Source: Gossypium raimondii
Taxonomy: Eukaryota > Streptophyta > Magnoliopsida > Malvales > Malvaceae
Direction of reading: 5' to 3'
NCBI RefSeq assembly: GCF_025698545.1
Contig: NC_068572.1
Span: forward strand, 992,001-1,056,000
Length of the DNA stretch: 64,000 nucleotides
Below the pieces are notes generated by a model. That model made no database searches, was not told the origin of the DNA, and saw only the letters and a program-made list of their open reading frames with translations. Shown here piece by piece: positions 9,210 to 22,000 of this stretch. Within the stretch, counting starts at the first letter, position 1; every line of letters starts with the position of its first letter. The translations under genes and the position numbers were made by a program.

Positions 9210-10790
9210 TTAATTCGGATTAAACCCCCTTTTCTTTAATCTAACAAGAAAGCCACCTCTCATTTTCAAAAGAAGTGATAAAGTGTAAGGAGGGTCCATC
9301 ATTTTCTCTGCACTCGCACCACCATCAACCGCTATGATCTCGAATTCACGCATCAAAGCCACTACGATCGTCTTCATCTGTACAAAAGCCATATCTTTAC
9401 CCAAACACGTCCTGGGCCCACAATGAAACGCCGGAAATTTAAACTGATCAGACGGCTTAAAAACGCCATCACCCCCGGGCAACCATCTTTCGGGTTTAAA
9501 TTCTCTACAGTCAGGGCCCCACACTTTCTCCATCCTCCCCATAGCGTAAGCAGAATAATCAGCGAACCAACCTTTTGACACGCGGGTACCATCAGGCCAA
9601 ACATCATCACTCACCGTTAATCTTGAATTGATTGGTACCGGAGGAAACAACCGTAGCGATTCCGATAGAGCCGCATGTAGGTAATTCAAACTCTTTAAAT
9701 CATCGTATGTGAAAGTAGGATCTAGTGTTGTTACTTCGTTAAGAATCAAACGGTCGCAATCTGGGTGGCCGTTGATTAACCAGAAAAACCAAGTCAACGC
9801 CGTCGACGTTGAATCTTTACCGGCCAGGATGAAGCTTATGATTATATCTCGTAAGAACTTTCTCTTCTTTGCTTCGTCGTCGAATTCTATCTCCGATGAC
9901 GTTTTCGCCATGAATCTCGATAACAGATCTTGATTTCTCCAATCGGGATAGATTCTGTCGTATTGTTCTTGTTTTGCTTTTGATTTGATGATTTCAAAAG
10001 CGAAATCATCGATTATTTTGATTGATTCTTTCAATTTTTTCTCCGATCCGATGTTCAACGATCTCTTGATTCTCCAAACGGCGGGAATCGGAGCGAAGAA
10101 TCTCGAAGAACAGATATCAACGGCGTCGTTGAAAGCTTTAGCGAAACCTGAATTATCCATAGATTCAATATCTACACCAAACGCGACTTTACAAATGTTA
10201 ATGAATGAAAATCTTTGTAAAATCTCTTGAAGATCGATGATTCGGTTTTCGTTACAAGCGGTGTAGAGATACGGTACGAGGTTTTGATCGAGCTGGGAAG
10301 TTACGACGTTAGAGATGAAATGTCTGAGTGATTTGGTGTTGAATTCGTGACTCGAGAGCTTACGTTGCATAGTCCAGAGATGGCCATCGATACCGAATAT
10401 GCCGTCGCCGAGGAGGTCGTGGAGGAAATCGTGGAACCGAGAGCCTTTGATGTAGTTGGGGAAATTGGCGACGAGGAGGTGGTGGAGGTTGGCGGGGTTA
10501 GCGGTGCAAACGCCGCGAGAGAGGTTGAGGAAGTTGTTGACTTGGAGAGTGGATGTTGGCGTTTGAGAGAGCATGTCGGCGACCCAATCGTGGAAACGGT
10601 GGCGGTTGCGGAGGAAACCCGGGAGGTTTCCAATTATAGGGTACGACTGTGGAGTCGGGTTTTTGCTCGGCGGAGCTTGTTTTTGACGGCGGAAAATGGG
10701 GAAGAAGATGAAGGGAAGGAGACAAAGGGATAATAAAGCTAGTAATGGAAGCAGGGGACTAATGTTATTTAGAGGATCAAAGTCTGCCAT
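9210..10790 (-). CDS. Cytochrome P450, CYP94 family (fatty-acid / jasmonate-type omega-hydroxylase)
   Basis: Intronless ORF of 526 aa, full length for the family. It has an N-terminal membrane anchor (about residues 12-33), then a Pro-rich hinge. Other P450 marks: I-helix AGKDST (323-328), ExxR (ESLR, 377-380), PERW (433-436) and the haem loop FHCGPRTCLG with Cys462. HEFNTKSLR, the AMGRM...VWGPDCREFKPERW block and lack of introns are CYP94 features. CYP94 enzymes sit in the ER and omega-oxidise fatty acids or jasmonoyl-isoleucine with O2 and NADPH via P450 reductase. The subfamily (A/B/D) is not resolved. The I-helix reads D-S-T where D-T-T is commoner; the oxygen-activating Thr is kept. Confidence 0.93.
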   Translation of the reverse strand: MADFDPLNNISPLLPLLALLSLCLLPFIFFPIFRRQKQAPPSKNPTPQSYPIIGNLPGFLRNRHRFHDWVADMLSQTPTSTLQVNNFLNLSRGVCTANPANLHHLLVANFPNYIKGSRFHDFLHDLLGDGIFGIDGHLWTMQRKLSSHEFNTKSLRHFISNVVTSQLDQNLVPYLYTACNENRIIDLQEILQRFSFINICKVAFGVDIESMDNSGFAKAFNDAVDICSSRFFAPIPAVWRIKRSLNIGSEKKLKESIKIIDDFAFEIIKSKAKQEQYDRIYPDWRNQDLLSRFMAKTSSEIEFDDEAKKRKFLRDIIISFILAGKDSTSTALTWFFWLINGHPDCDRLILNEVTTLDPTFTYDDLKSLNYLHAALSESLRLFPPVPINSRLTVSDDVWPDGTRVSKGWFADYSAYAMGRMEKVWGPDCREFKPERWLPGGDGVFKPSDQFKFPAFHCGPRTCLGKDMAFVQMKTIVVALMREFEIIAVDGGASAEKMMDPPYTLSLLLKMRGGFLVRLKKRGFNPN

Positions 10791-10799
10791 TGTTGATCA

Positions 10800-11707
10800 G
10801 TTCCTTTTGCTTCGTGGTCTTCGAATGGGGTAGTGCAGAAAACATACAAAAGCTAGAAGAGTGTGGATATGGTTGTGTTTTGGTAAAATTCCATGTCAAG
10901 TCCCTCTATTATAAATATTGGATCAAGTTAGTCCCTTTATTATTAAATGGATCAATTTAATTCATGTACTAAGGCTAAATTGTAATGGACTAATGAGATA
11001 CTGGTACTCACAAGCTATCTGAGTTCAATTTGAAAAAAATTCGAACTCGATTTGGTAATTATTGAGTTGAGCTCGAGTTATCGGTCAAGTCAAATTCTAA
11101 CGTAATAATATTTGACTCGAATAGCTCATAACCTAATATCGAGCTTTTCATATTTTTATATTATCAAATTAAATTATTGTCCTTAATATATTATTAACCT
11201 AAGCTTAATTATCGAGCCGAGTTCAAGTTTGAGCTTGAGTACAAAAATTGGTAAACAAGCTTAATTGAACTCCAACTCGAATAACTCAATTATATCTCGA
11301 GTCGAGCTCAAGCTTAAAAAATAGATGTTTGATTGAGCTCAAACCAATTATTGAACTCTGAATTTTGAGTCGAGCTTGAGCTTGGCAATATTTGGGCTCT
11401 GCTCAACTCGTTATACCCTTAGACACGACTTTTTTAGTTGTAGTTCAACTCCAAGTAAAAGATTCCGATTGTAGAATCATAAAAAAAGCTTTCAAAATAT
11501 TAGCTTTGTTAAAAATTAAATGACATTCTTTAAAGGCTTAATGACAAATTTGGCTACTAACGTTTATATGTTTTGTCAAAATGACCCTAATTGTATTTTC
11601 TAGCCTTTTTTGGCATCAACATTTATTCTTTTTTTCAAATTTTTTTTAACAGATTTGATGAGAGTACCGTTACAAAAAGTTAACGGGATGATGCGGAATT
11701 TCATATG
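10800..11707. other. Promoter flank of CYP94 plus transposon-derived DNA
   Basis: About 10900-10990 holds 'AAGTCCCTCTATTATAAATA' type repeat. About 11000-11410 is rich in GAGCTCGAG / CTCGAGCTC words in both orientations, as in decayed palindromic elements. No gene. Confidence 0.4.
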
Positions 11708-12086
11708 TGGAATATTTTTAATGAGATGTAATTTATTATTCAGATAACTCAATAAGATAATTACATGTGAAAAATAATAAAATAAATAGATAATTCATGA
11801 AGTTAAAAATAATTCTTAATTTAAAGAAAATAAATGTAATTATCTAAAATAAGGTTTCAAAATAAATGCAAATATTCAATATTTTCGGTTTGATTAATTA
11901 ATTATATTTTGAAACCTCTCAAAAACAAAATGCATTTATTTTGAAACCTTTTTCAGATAATTACATTTATTCTCTTTAAATTAAGAGTTATTTTTAATTT
12001 CATGTATGATTTATTTTATTATTTTCACATTAAATTATCTTATTAGATTACCTAAGTAATAAATTATATCTCATTAAAAATATTCC
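11708..12086. mobile_element. Long inverted-repeat (hairpin) MITE
   Basis: Two arms of about 165 bp face each other around a short centre at about 11880-11930. Outer ends are AATATTTTTAATGAGATGTA and TATCTCATTAAAAATATT; inner arms are GGTTTCAAAATAAATGCA and TGCATTTATTTTGAAACC. The arms match closely. It lies about 140 bp past the PPR stop codon. Confidence 0.75.
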
Positions 12087-12227
12087 CAATCATTCTCCTT
12101 AATTTTTTAACAATACTTTCACCTATGTTAGAAATTAAAACACAAGATTAATTCAGAATTTGAGTATTTTATTATTCTTAGTGCTTGAATTTCAGATGTT
12201 TGATTTTCTGTTTTATCAAACAACACC

Positions 12228-14327
12228 TTAGTCTATGCTCGATTCGAAAGCTTCCATCATGACATCCTTTTCCATGTAACTGTTGAGGCATGATAGACAT
12301 TCATACATGATCTTTGATTCCGGGTGTGAATTATCTTCAACAAAGAAAGGTTGGATCCTCCGGTCGACCTCAATCCAACTACAACCCGGGTTCTTTCTCA
12401 GTCCTAGTTCCTTCATCTTCAATCTCACTTCGCGTACTTTGCTCCACTTCTTAGCAGAAGCATACATATTTGATAAAACGATATACGTAGATGAATCATC
12501 GGGATCTTTCTTGATAAGCAATCCTGCAATTTTTTCCCCTAGCTCTAAACACCGGTGCAAACGGCACGCAGACAATAGTGTGCTTAGCAACTCAACATCC
12601 TCTCTAGTTTCCCGGGTACTTTGGAGAATCTCGTATGCTTCATGTAATCGACCAGCACGTCCAAGAAGATCGATCAAGCATGAATAGTGTTCCCGTTGCG
12701 GTTTAATACTATGTTCATTGATCATTTGATGGAAATAAGAACAGCCCTCATCAACCAATCCTCCATGGCTACAAGCAGATAAAACCGCAAGGAAAGTAAC
12801 TCCATCTGATTTTGTATTAGATTTCTGCATTTTATCGAAAAGATTCAAAGCCTCGGAAGCTCGACCGTGAGAACCGTAAGCAGTGATCATAGAAGTCCAA
12901 GACACTAGATCCCTCTCCGGTAAATCACGGAATATTATATATGCTTCATCTACGGCACCGCATTTTGCATACATGTCTAGTAGTGTCCCCATAACAACTT
13001 CATTTCTTTCCAACTTGTTCTCAATTATAGAACTATGAATCTCCTTCCCTTTTTCTAAAGCAGCTAACTGCGAACAAGCGGCTAAGCCACTACTATACGT
13101 TACTGCATCCAGTTTTACACCGGCTTTTACCATACTATCGTAAATACCAAGAGCATCAAAGCATTTTCCAACAGAAACATACCCCGAGATCATAACGTTC
13201 CACGAGACTACATCTGTCTTTGGCATTAACTTAAAGACATTTTCAGCTAAATGAACATTTCCACATTTGAAGTATAAATCAATAAGGGAATTGTTAACAA
13301 AGATATCGGTTTCAATCATGTTTCTTATCATGTAACCATGTGTGAACTTCCCATACCGAAGTTGGGCTGATCTCGAACAAGCTATTATGATGCTGCTTAA
13401 AGTAGTTAAAGAAGGTTCAATCCCTTCCACATTCATCTTCTTAAAGAGTTCAATACAAGATTGGCTATTACCTATGGAACTATAACCAGCAATCATGGTA
13501 TTCCAAGTGATCACATTCACATCCTTTTTCGGTATTTGCTCGAAAACCTCTCTAGCTATCTCTATACAACCACATTTTCCATACATATCAACAAGAGCAG
13601 AGCCAAGGAAACCATCCAAACCAATCCCGGTTTCAACCAATTCTCGATGAATCTTCTTCCCTCTTTCCAAATCCATAAGCCTCGCACACGACGAGATAAC
13701 AATCGTAAGCGTTACTAAATTTGGTTCGAGTCCATCGTCCCTCATTTTCTCAAACAATTCCAACGCTTTTTCAGCTTTCCCGTCTTGATTATAACAAGAA
13801 ATAACAGTGTTCCAACAAGCAACATCTCTCTCAGGCATTTCATCGAACACATGGGTAGCTTCCTCAAACATATTGCATTTTGCATACATGGCTACAACAG
13901 AGCTTCCAATAACAACATCAGACAAAAACCCAACTTTTATCAAATGGGTATGAATCATTTCACCATACCCAACAGCCCCCAATCCACCACAAGCTTTAAG
14001 CAAACTGGGATAAGTAAAACCATTAGGCTTCAACAAAGGGTATTTCCATAACTTATCGAAAAGCTTAATAGTTTCAACGAACATGAAACTCTTAGTGTAA
14101 GCAGCCATTAAAGTGTTCCATAAAGAAATGTCTGATGGGTTGTCGATGGTATCGAAAACACGGCCGGCCGAGCGGTGTAAATTGCAAGAGAAGTAAAAGG
14201 CGATGAGAGTTTTGCATAAGGCAATGTTGTTGTGAAAGCCTGAAGTGATTATTTTCTGGTGAATGAGCTTACCCTTTATTAAGGACTTGCAGGTTTTTAA
14301 AAGGGATAAAAATTTTACAGTGTCCAT
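12228..14327 (-). CDS. Pentatricopeptide repeat protein, PLS class, E-type (no DYW)
   Basis: Intronless ORF of 699 aa made of tandem P, L and S repeats: repeated WNTxIxxY, ALxLFxKM, GLxPNxxT and LVDMYxKCG signatures from about residue 35 to 580. E-type tail motifs follow to the end (ERDLVSWTSMI, HYSCLIDLLGRAGRL, NPGCSWIEV). There is no DYW deaminase domain. Such proteins bind organellar RNA one base per repeat and act in C-to-U editing or processing, in the E class with a deaminase supplied in trans. A basic N-terminal start fits organelle import. Sequence order closely resembles Arabidopsis At5g27110 as I recall it. Its RNA target cannot be read from the sequence alone. Confidence 0.93.
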   Translation of the reverse strand: MDTVKFLSLLKTCKSLIKGKLIHQKIITSGFHNNIALCKTLIAFYFSCNLHRSAGRVFDTIDNPSDISLWNTLMAAYTKSFMFVETIKLFDKLWKYPLLKPNGFTYPSLLKACGGLGAVGYGEMIHTHLIKVGFLSDVVIGSSVVAMYAKCNMFEEATHVFDEMPERDVACWNTVISCYNQDGKAEKALELFEKMRDDGLEPNLVTLTIVISSCARLMDLERGKKIHRELVETGIGLDGFLGSALVDMYGKCGCIEIAREVFEQIPKKDVNVITWNTMIAGYSSIGNSQSCIELFKKMNVEGIEPSLTTLSSIIIACSRSAQLRYGKFTHGYMIRNMIETDIFVNNSLIDLYFKCGNVHLAENVFKLMPKTDVVSWNVMISGYVSVGKCFDALGIYDSMVKAGVKLDAVTYSSGLAACSQLAALEKGKEIHSSIIENKLERNEVVMGTLLDMYAKCGAVDEAYIIFRDLPERDLVSWTSMITAYGSHGRASEALNLFDKMQKSNTKSDGVTFLAVLSACSHGGLVDEGCSYFHQMINEHSIKPQREHYSCLIDLLGRAGRLHEAYEILQSTRETREDVELLSTLLSACRLHRCLELGEKIAGLLIKKDPDDSSTYIVLSNMYASAKKWSKVREVRLKMKELGLRKNPGCSWIEVDRRIQPFFVEDNSHPESKIMYECLSCLNSYMEKDVMMEAFESSID

Positions 14328-14545
14328 TTCAAAAGGGTGATGGAATTTTTATCATTGAAAACGAAGACGGAGACGACTTAGTTTAAGCACTTAAAGCTGG
14401 TGTTTTCGGCGGTTGAGGTGCAGATGGCCATGTTTTCCGGTGGTAGTTACTAGATAGGGAATTTTGGTTATTGAGTGATTTTTGGTTCGAGTTTTCAAGC
14501 GGAGTCATACATATTTAAATTATTTTAAGTTTGATAACTCATAAG
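14328..14545. other. Upstream flank of the PPR gene
   Basis: Short intergenic stretch between the PPR start and a LINE relic. No element recognised. Confidence 0.4.
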
Positions 14546-14945
14546 GTTATTTTTGTCAATCCATCCGCTATCTTGTTATCCTCTCTAAATACGTGTTAAT
14601 TGTATCGTCCAATTTTGTTAAAGTAGGTCCTTAATGGCGTGAATCACTAATGAGCAATCCTGCTTCTCTTCAATTACTTGAATTTCTTGAATAATTTTTT
14701 TACTATTTGTCTTAATGATCACTTCCTTCATGCCGAGACTCCATGCAATTTGGAGCTCATCCCGAATACCCTACAGCTCCGTTATGGTCACTAAGCAACA
14801 CCTAATATTCCTTGTGAATCCCACAATCTAAAAATCAGCATGATCACAAACAATTCCATCCGCAACAGCAATCTCAGAATTCTGACAGACAACACCATCT
14901 TTATTCACATTTATCCAACCATCTCCAGGCAATTTCCATTAAAAA
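14546..14945 (-). pseudogene. LINE RNase H domain remnant
   Basis: The minus-strand frame reads KLPGDGWINVNKDGVV (first Asp region), EIAVADGIVCDHADF, then after stops IRDELQIAWSLGMKEVII, KTNSKKIIQEIQ, and in another frame REDNKIADGLTK. This is an RVT_3/RNase H fold from a non-LTR retrotransposon, with several in-frame stops and a frameshift. It is not a gene. Confidence 0.7.
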
Positions 14946-15219
14946 TCAACATTCTTTAAATTGAACTGGTTAAACCATTGGTTCAATTAAAAGTTATTAA
15001 AAAATAAAAAAAGTGTTCAATCGCTTTGTATCTAATATTTTAAAGGTTGCTAGTAGAAAGGTCAAACTTTTACAAAAATGTTCAAATAAGAGTTTTTCAC
15101 ACGCTTTTACTTTGTTTGTAGTAAAAAGTAAGTGCATGATACGTGATTAGAATAAAACACATTATAGTTAAAACAAATATTACTTAAAAGAAAAATAAAT
15201 AAAAACATAATTTAAAAAC

Positions 15220-15258
<39 letters not shown>

Positions 15259-16070
15259 CTTAAAAAAATTATTTGAGTATATTTGAAAAATTTTGGTACA
15301 TTTAAAAGAATTCAGTTTTGAAAAATTTTGGTTCGACAATTCTTAAAAGGCTATGTCCCAATTTGCACATTTAATCTATTTATTTATAATATAATTAATA
15401 TTTATTCTTTAAAAAATAAGAATTATGCTTTATGTTTTTATTATTCAAGATTAGTTTTTCTTATTATTTATGATTAGAATTTTAATTATTTACTTACATT
15501 TTCAATATATATTATGAATATATATTTGTTTGAGTAAATAAATTCATTTAATTTAAATAAACGATTATACACAATTTTAAATAAATAAATACAAAACTAA
15601 TTTTAAAATTTTTAATGAACACAACCAAATACAAACAAACATGAACAAAAACCCGTTATTAGTTCAAGCTCGATTCATTTATGACTCCTAAATATACTAT
15701 ACATACCATCGGCATAACTAAAATTATATAAACCCAAAACAAAATGAAAAACTTTCATTTTTCCCTGCAGATTTTAACTTGCTTATGAATTTACATGGCA
15801 AATTGCTATCAACAAAGGCCAGAAAACCCTAATAAAAATTTACATTTTCTTTTGTCACCCCTCAAATCCAATCAAGTAGGAAAAAAATGATCCAAAAAAA
15901 CATCCCAAACAAACTTTTCTAATTATCTTCCTTTATACCATTATTGCTTCCCTTCAAACAACTCTTTGATCAACAATGGTGTTGTATGGTTTTTGATCAA
16001 TCGAAATCCCGATATTGGGATCGGAATCTCAGAAAGACAAATGAATGTACAATCATATAGTTACTACTTT
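14946..16070. other. AT-rich intergenic DNA
   Basis: It contains an (AT)n microsatellite at about 15224-15256, an AT-rich tract to 15680, and the 3' flank of the PRAF gene. No ORF or bounded repeat is supported. Confidence 0.5.
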
Positions 16071-16077
16071 CATTGTG

Positions 16078-19000
16078 TTAATGAGCTAAGTCCTCGCTCC
16101 CGACACCGACGCTAGACTTGTCGATTGTCCGGACATTGTATTGTTCGTATACTCTTGCTCTGTTCTCTGCCCACCATTGTTCTGCTTGTTTCTCGCTGAA
16201 CCGCTTACGACTGCATTCAAAGTTTTTACCAAACCATTTAATTTTTCACCAAATCACAGAAAAACCCTCGGGTAAAAGTACCATGGAGGTCCTTGTACTA
16301 GGAGTCGGATTGCATTTTATCTCCTCTACTAAAAAAATGAGCAAAATTATTAGTCCCTATACGTTAGACCAAAGCAAATTGGTCCTATTAAAAATTTCAT
16401 CCGTTTCTACTGTTAAAAGTTGGTCCTTGTACGTTGACATGCCATGTGTAACTGTCTAGTTATTCCATCAGCCACGCCAGTTTTTAACAGTAGATTTGAA
16501 TGAAAACTTTAACTAAAAAACTAGTTTGCTCTTTGATTTAACGTATGGGGATTAATTTATTCATTTTTTAGTAAAAGGGACAAAATACAATCTGACTCTT
16601 AGTACAGGTCCACCATGGTACTTTTATCCAAATCCCTATTATTCAGGATTATAGCTTGTCAATGCAATAACGTACCTGAATCGGACTCGTTTGAGATCCT
16701 TGGCACCACCTGGTAGTGAGGTAAGTGTTATATACACACCAGGTTCATCTTGCTCAACCCATTCACTCTCATTTCGAGGTTCACTTTCTTTTGTTCGGCC
16801 TCCACTTTTAGTAGCTGGTTCACTATGGCCTTGCTTGGTATGGCTTGTACTACGATTATTGGTGGTGTTGGACCCATTAGAAAGTAACTGGCCACTTGAT
16901 ACGTTTGAATCTGGTTCTTGGTACACTATTTGACCATTCGGTCTTTCAAGAGAAACACTAGAGGCATCATTGGAAGGAGGGCTAGAGCCAAATGAAGTAA
17001 ATGAAGGCGACTTAATGTTCCGTGTGGCCCCAACAGGCAGTCTTTCAGCCATATCCTTTAACTGTTCGGCAAATCAAATATAATCTACATCAGTATAAAG
17101 ACACGATGAAAGTATTCAAAGTCCAACTAACCGACATGCCCAGTTTGTGACTAAAGGCAAGCAAAGAGCTTCAAACATTAATAAGAAGAAACAAAAGTCT
17201 AAAAACCCAGAACATGGAAGACAAAAAAATTAAACCATCTTACTTGTGCAGTAAGCGACTTGATGACTTCCTTTGCTGCTTTGCATTTTGCCGTCTCCTC
17301 CTCTGCGATTGCAATCGCCTCTTTCAGCTGTTTGGTTGTCCTTTCCAGCTCGACTTCTTGAAGTTGTGTTTTACGTGTAAGATTCTCGACCTGAGAGATA
17401 AAAGATTAGTGATGCGTGATAAAATAAAATCCTAAATAACCTTGCAAGCAAGTAAAGAGCCTTGCTTTCTTTGCTAGACAAAGGAAACAAGAGTTAATAT
17501 TCTAAACCATAAAAATATCCGGCTGAAATTAACGCTTAGCATCTAGCATTGTAATAGGAAGCCAAATCTTGACTGTTGTTTTGAAAGAACTTGGAATTTA
17601 CTACACTGCATTGCAGAAGCACCATGCACTCACTTTAGATGGAAATCCATTGTGAGAACTCATCGGTCAAGCAAAACGAGCATTTGAGAAATCCATGGAT
17701 TTAAAAAGGAAAATGCAAGGAGCGATCAAACGGAGCCTTAGTTAAACAAGCATATAAATAAATCTCCAAAAGAGTATTGAAAGTATGGAAGAGAAAATAC
17801 CTGTGCTCTTAATCTAGTGACCTCTTGATTAAGGCCATCGTTGGTCCTCTTAGCATCATCCACAACTATTTTAGGGGAGGTGAGACCTCCGAGTGTTGGG
17901 GTTGGTGTTGTTGAACGAGGAGGACTAGGCCGTCTTGATATTGGGGATGTCGCACGAGAAACGATTCTTGATCCAGGAACAGAAGCCGAGAAAAATTTCT
18001 TGGATGATCCAAATACCGGGTTGAAAGACTTAGAAATGTTAAGTGCTCCCCTTTGAGAGCCTCCATTTGGGACTGGTGAGACACGACTACTATTAAATTC
18101 TAGCTTCTTGTTTTTCTTTGATCGGCTTTCCCCTTGCTTAAACGACTCCATTGGTGAAAATCTAGCAAGTTGAGCACGAGATCTAGAATCCAACTTATCG
18201 TCTTTATCAACAAATTCATTAGTCCCATGGTTTATGCTTCCTCTTCTACTTACAGAAGATTGAGATGATGCATCAGTTTCAATGGCTTTCCTCAGTCTAT
18301 TAAAACAATTGTCACAGACACGATAAGGTTTGTTCGGGTTTGGAGCCATGGAAGCCTTAAGGCACTTCTTACTGCTGCATGCATGACAAAAGACTAGTCC
18401 ACAATTATAACAATTGTGACGTTTTCTTTTGAAATTAAATGGAAGGCGACACCCGGAACACATTGATTGATCAACGCCTGAAGCCCATTTGTGGAGACAG
18501 ATTGCTGCAGTGAAGTTCGTGCCACAAGCAATACTTTTGACTTGCTTGTCTTTCAGAGCTTCCACCAATGTTGGGGAGTTCTTATCATCAACATTCCCAT
18601 GACCTAATCGACCATTTGCTCCCTTTCCCCAAGTATAAACTTCAGTTCTCGAAGTCAAAACTGCAACATGATAAGCACCACAAGAAATCTCCTCAACGAA
18701 ACTCTTAGAAAGCTTTCCTTCAACACGGGTAGGAACTTTTCCATCAGCTTGTGGATTTCCTAGCTGCCCATAAACAGGACTTCCCATGGTGTAGACATGC
18801 CCTGATGTTGTAAGGGCAACTGTCAGACTGTGTCCGCAGGCAACTTGACAAAAGTTTGGTTCAACAAGAGCAGCAACACAAGTAGGAACAAGTTTTGCTT
18901 CCTTATCGCCATGTCCAAGTCGACCTTTATCCCCATCTCCCCACGTAAAGAGCTTCCCCGAGGAACAGTTGCTAGAACTTGAATTCCCAACCATGACTTC

Positions 19001-22000
19001 AACAACTGCAGCAGTATGCCACACTCCACAAGCTGCTCGGACAGTCCGGAGCCCTTTTAGGGATTCCACTTCCCTTGGTATTGAGACACTATTCTGATCT
19101 CCATGACCCAAGACACCAAATGTGCCATCACCAAAGGTAAACAATTGACCTGCAGAGGTTACAACAGCTGTATGCCAAGGGCCACAAGATATTGACGAGA
19201 CATGTATGCCCTCCAAGGGCCCATTCACTCGTTTTGGCACCCAATGACTTACCTCATTTCCATGACCAAGAAGACCAAAATTATAAGTGCCATCACCCCA
19301 AGTGTACAAATCACCAGAAAGTGTTACAGCACAAGTATGGTACTCACCGCATGCTACAAGCTCAATGTTAGTATTACTTAAGGCATCAATAAGCTTTGGC
19401 TGCAAAACATCAGAATCTACACCATGCCCGAGCCGGCCTCCAGATTCCTCTCCCCAGGAGAAAACCTCCCCCTGCTTGGTTACCAAGGCGGCATGTCGAC
19501 CACCACAGGCAATATTCTGAACATCAAGTACAACTGCAGATTCTAAAGCTTTAGGCAGTAAAGAATCCATTTTGATGCCACAACTGCCAACTTTATCAAG
19601 TCCGCCACCCAAAACACCATCCCCAGTGCCTTCACCCCAAATGAAAACATCACCCAAGGCATCACCATCATCATGGCCAGATCCTTGGCTTGATGAACTA
19701 ACTGCACTTGAAAGACTAACCCTAAAAGCATCCATTGCCATTGTCTTCATATGGCCATGTACACTATCTGATCCTCCTGAAGACAAAGAATGAACTGAAC
19801 CACTAGCGGACTCTGGAGGAAAGAAACCCTTGGGAGGAACAGCATATAATATTACATCTGAAAACGCCTTACCAAGACCATTCTTTGGAGGACTTTCATA
19901 TGGACTATGAAGGCGAAGGTGATCTCCACCATCCTGAATTTTAAGTAGAAACACGTCTCAAATTCACAATCTTGTAGTGTTGAAAGCAGATTTTGCAGAT
20001 AAAATAGAACCATACCTTCTGCAAGCTATCATTACTACCAAATGGAGAATGTAAGGGTGAACTTCTTCGCGTGTATGTTCTAGGACTATTTACTTCAGAA
20101 GGAATGCCATCACTTCTTGATTCTGTTCTCCATTTTCTTTGATGGCTGCGAGAGATTAATGCTTTTAAACCACTAAACCAGACTTCAGCTTCATCCTTGT
20201 CCTTGCAGATCTAGAATAATTTTATTAAGAAAATAAATAAATAAAAACTTTGACCTGTCTGTATATGCCACTGGAGAGGAAAAATGCAACAATAAATAAC
20301 CAGATAAATGAGAAGTCATGATTAAAAAGAAGAAGATTCTTACCAAATCCAGTGATCTGTCATTATATATCAGTGAAAATGACTGGTACTCTTTCTCAGG
20401 CCGAGGATACCGTTGAAAGATAGGCTGGAAGAAATATAGACCATATTTATGAGTAATAGCAGAAAATTTTTAAAAAAATGAATATAGTCATCACGGTGTC
20501 ACCAAGACAAGAGAATAAACAGAAGCCGCAATGGTCACAAAATTACATGCATAAGACCTAGAAATAAAAAGTACCAAGTATAGCATCACAGTTTCAAGGT
20601 TACAATTGTCTTAATTCTGCTATCCAAATCCAAGTGCCAAAGTAACATGATCATATTTTAAAAACAAAGAACATGCAAATCCACATCATCATAGTTTTAA
20701 GTTAAAGATCACTGCGATGCTTTTAAAGTGATTCGAGTGTAGTTGTAATGCAATAAGCAAGCAAAAAATTGGAGTGAAAAGGAAAAACATATATTAACCA
20801 ACTCAAATTGCAACTTCATTCGAAACTGGTGAACAAGGAAAAACATATATTAACCACTTACAGTGCGCTGCCCGGATATGATTCTAGATATGTGACTTAG
20901 TTTAAGATGTTTCTCCTCTTTCCCTGATAACCATATTAAAACAGACTCATCCTGAAAAAATAACAATCAACAATTTAGGCATTTGTAAGGAAAACATAAC
21001 TCATATTCAGCAGCAAAATGACAAGTACATGATCAACGATGCATATATACAGGCAAATTATGGCATCCCTACCTTCACTTTTTATCTTACACAAAAGGGT
21101 TTTTCAGCATCCAACAGAGGAATCACTCTAATACATAACAAGTCAATAAGAAGTGAAAATGAGTTGTGATGGCAAGTGGACTGCGCTCTCACCATTTGAG
21201 CGAGAGCGAGGAAGGCACAGGAACGATAGAACAAAGTTATAGACAAATATAATGTGTTATCATGCAGAATAGTTTAAAGTTCATTCGAGTATAATTAGTT
21301 TGTGTTTCCCAAGTTGGCAATAAGAAATACAAATAGTCTTCTTACCGGCAGTTTTGAACCTGATTTCTCTCTATCTAATACAAGTATCTCAGTCAGTTTC
21401 AACAACAAAGGAATAGCACCAAAGAGTTCTAAACAGTAAACAACGGGAAAGGTTTCCATGCAGAATAAATAACTAGTTTGAACTTCTCAGGTCAACACTA
21501 TGAATAGTCTTATATCAGCAACTTTGAACCTGATTTTCCTCTATATACTAGTCATTCCATAATTCATCACTTACAATGGCTAAAAGTAAAAACTACTTTA
21601 CAAATATTGTTCTTGGCTTGAACATTGTGTAAATCATTCTCACATTTTCAACACAGGCTAACTGACAATGAAATATATTAAAAGAAAATTTTTCGAGTAT
21701 GTGACCTGAACATATGAAAAAACTTACATTCGAAAGGCGGAAGGGGCAAAATTTTGGCTTCCCTCTTCTTCCATACTTAAGCAGGCAAGCCCCTTTCTTC
21801 AAAGCAGTAATTGCCTGTCACAAAGAGTACCCAATAACCTTAGCAATATTTAGGACATTTGCAGGCAGGAAACATGATCATAGCTTCAAAATCAATTTAC
21901 AGGTAGCATAATGATAAATTAATGAAAATATCCAAGGGATTGTCAAATTGTTCAGAAAATACTCACTCAAATAGAAGGACAAAAAGAATTAATGGAAAGA

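Noticed and set aside
10347-10733. 128-aa plus-strand ORF rich in Glu and Val
   Set aside because: Antisense of the CYP94 N-terminal region; the P450 frame has clear motifs.
12283-14051. Several plus-strand ORFs of 85-134 aa
   Set aside because: Antisense shadows of the PPR gene.
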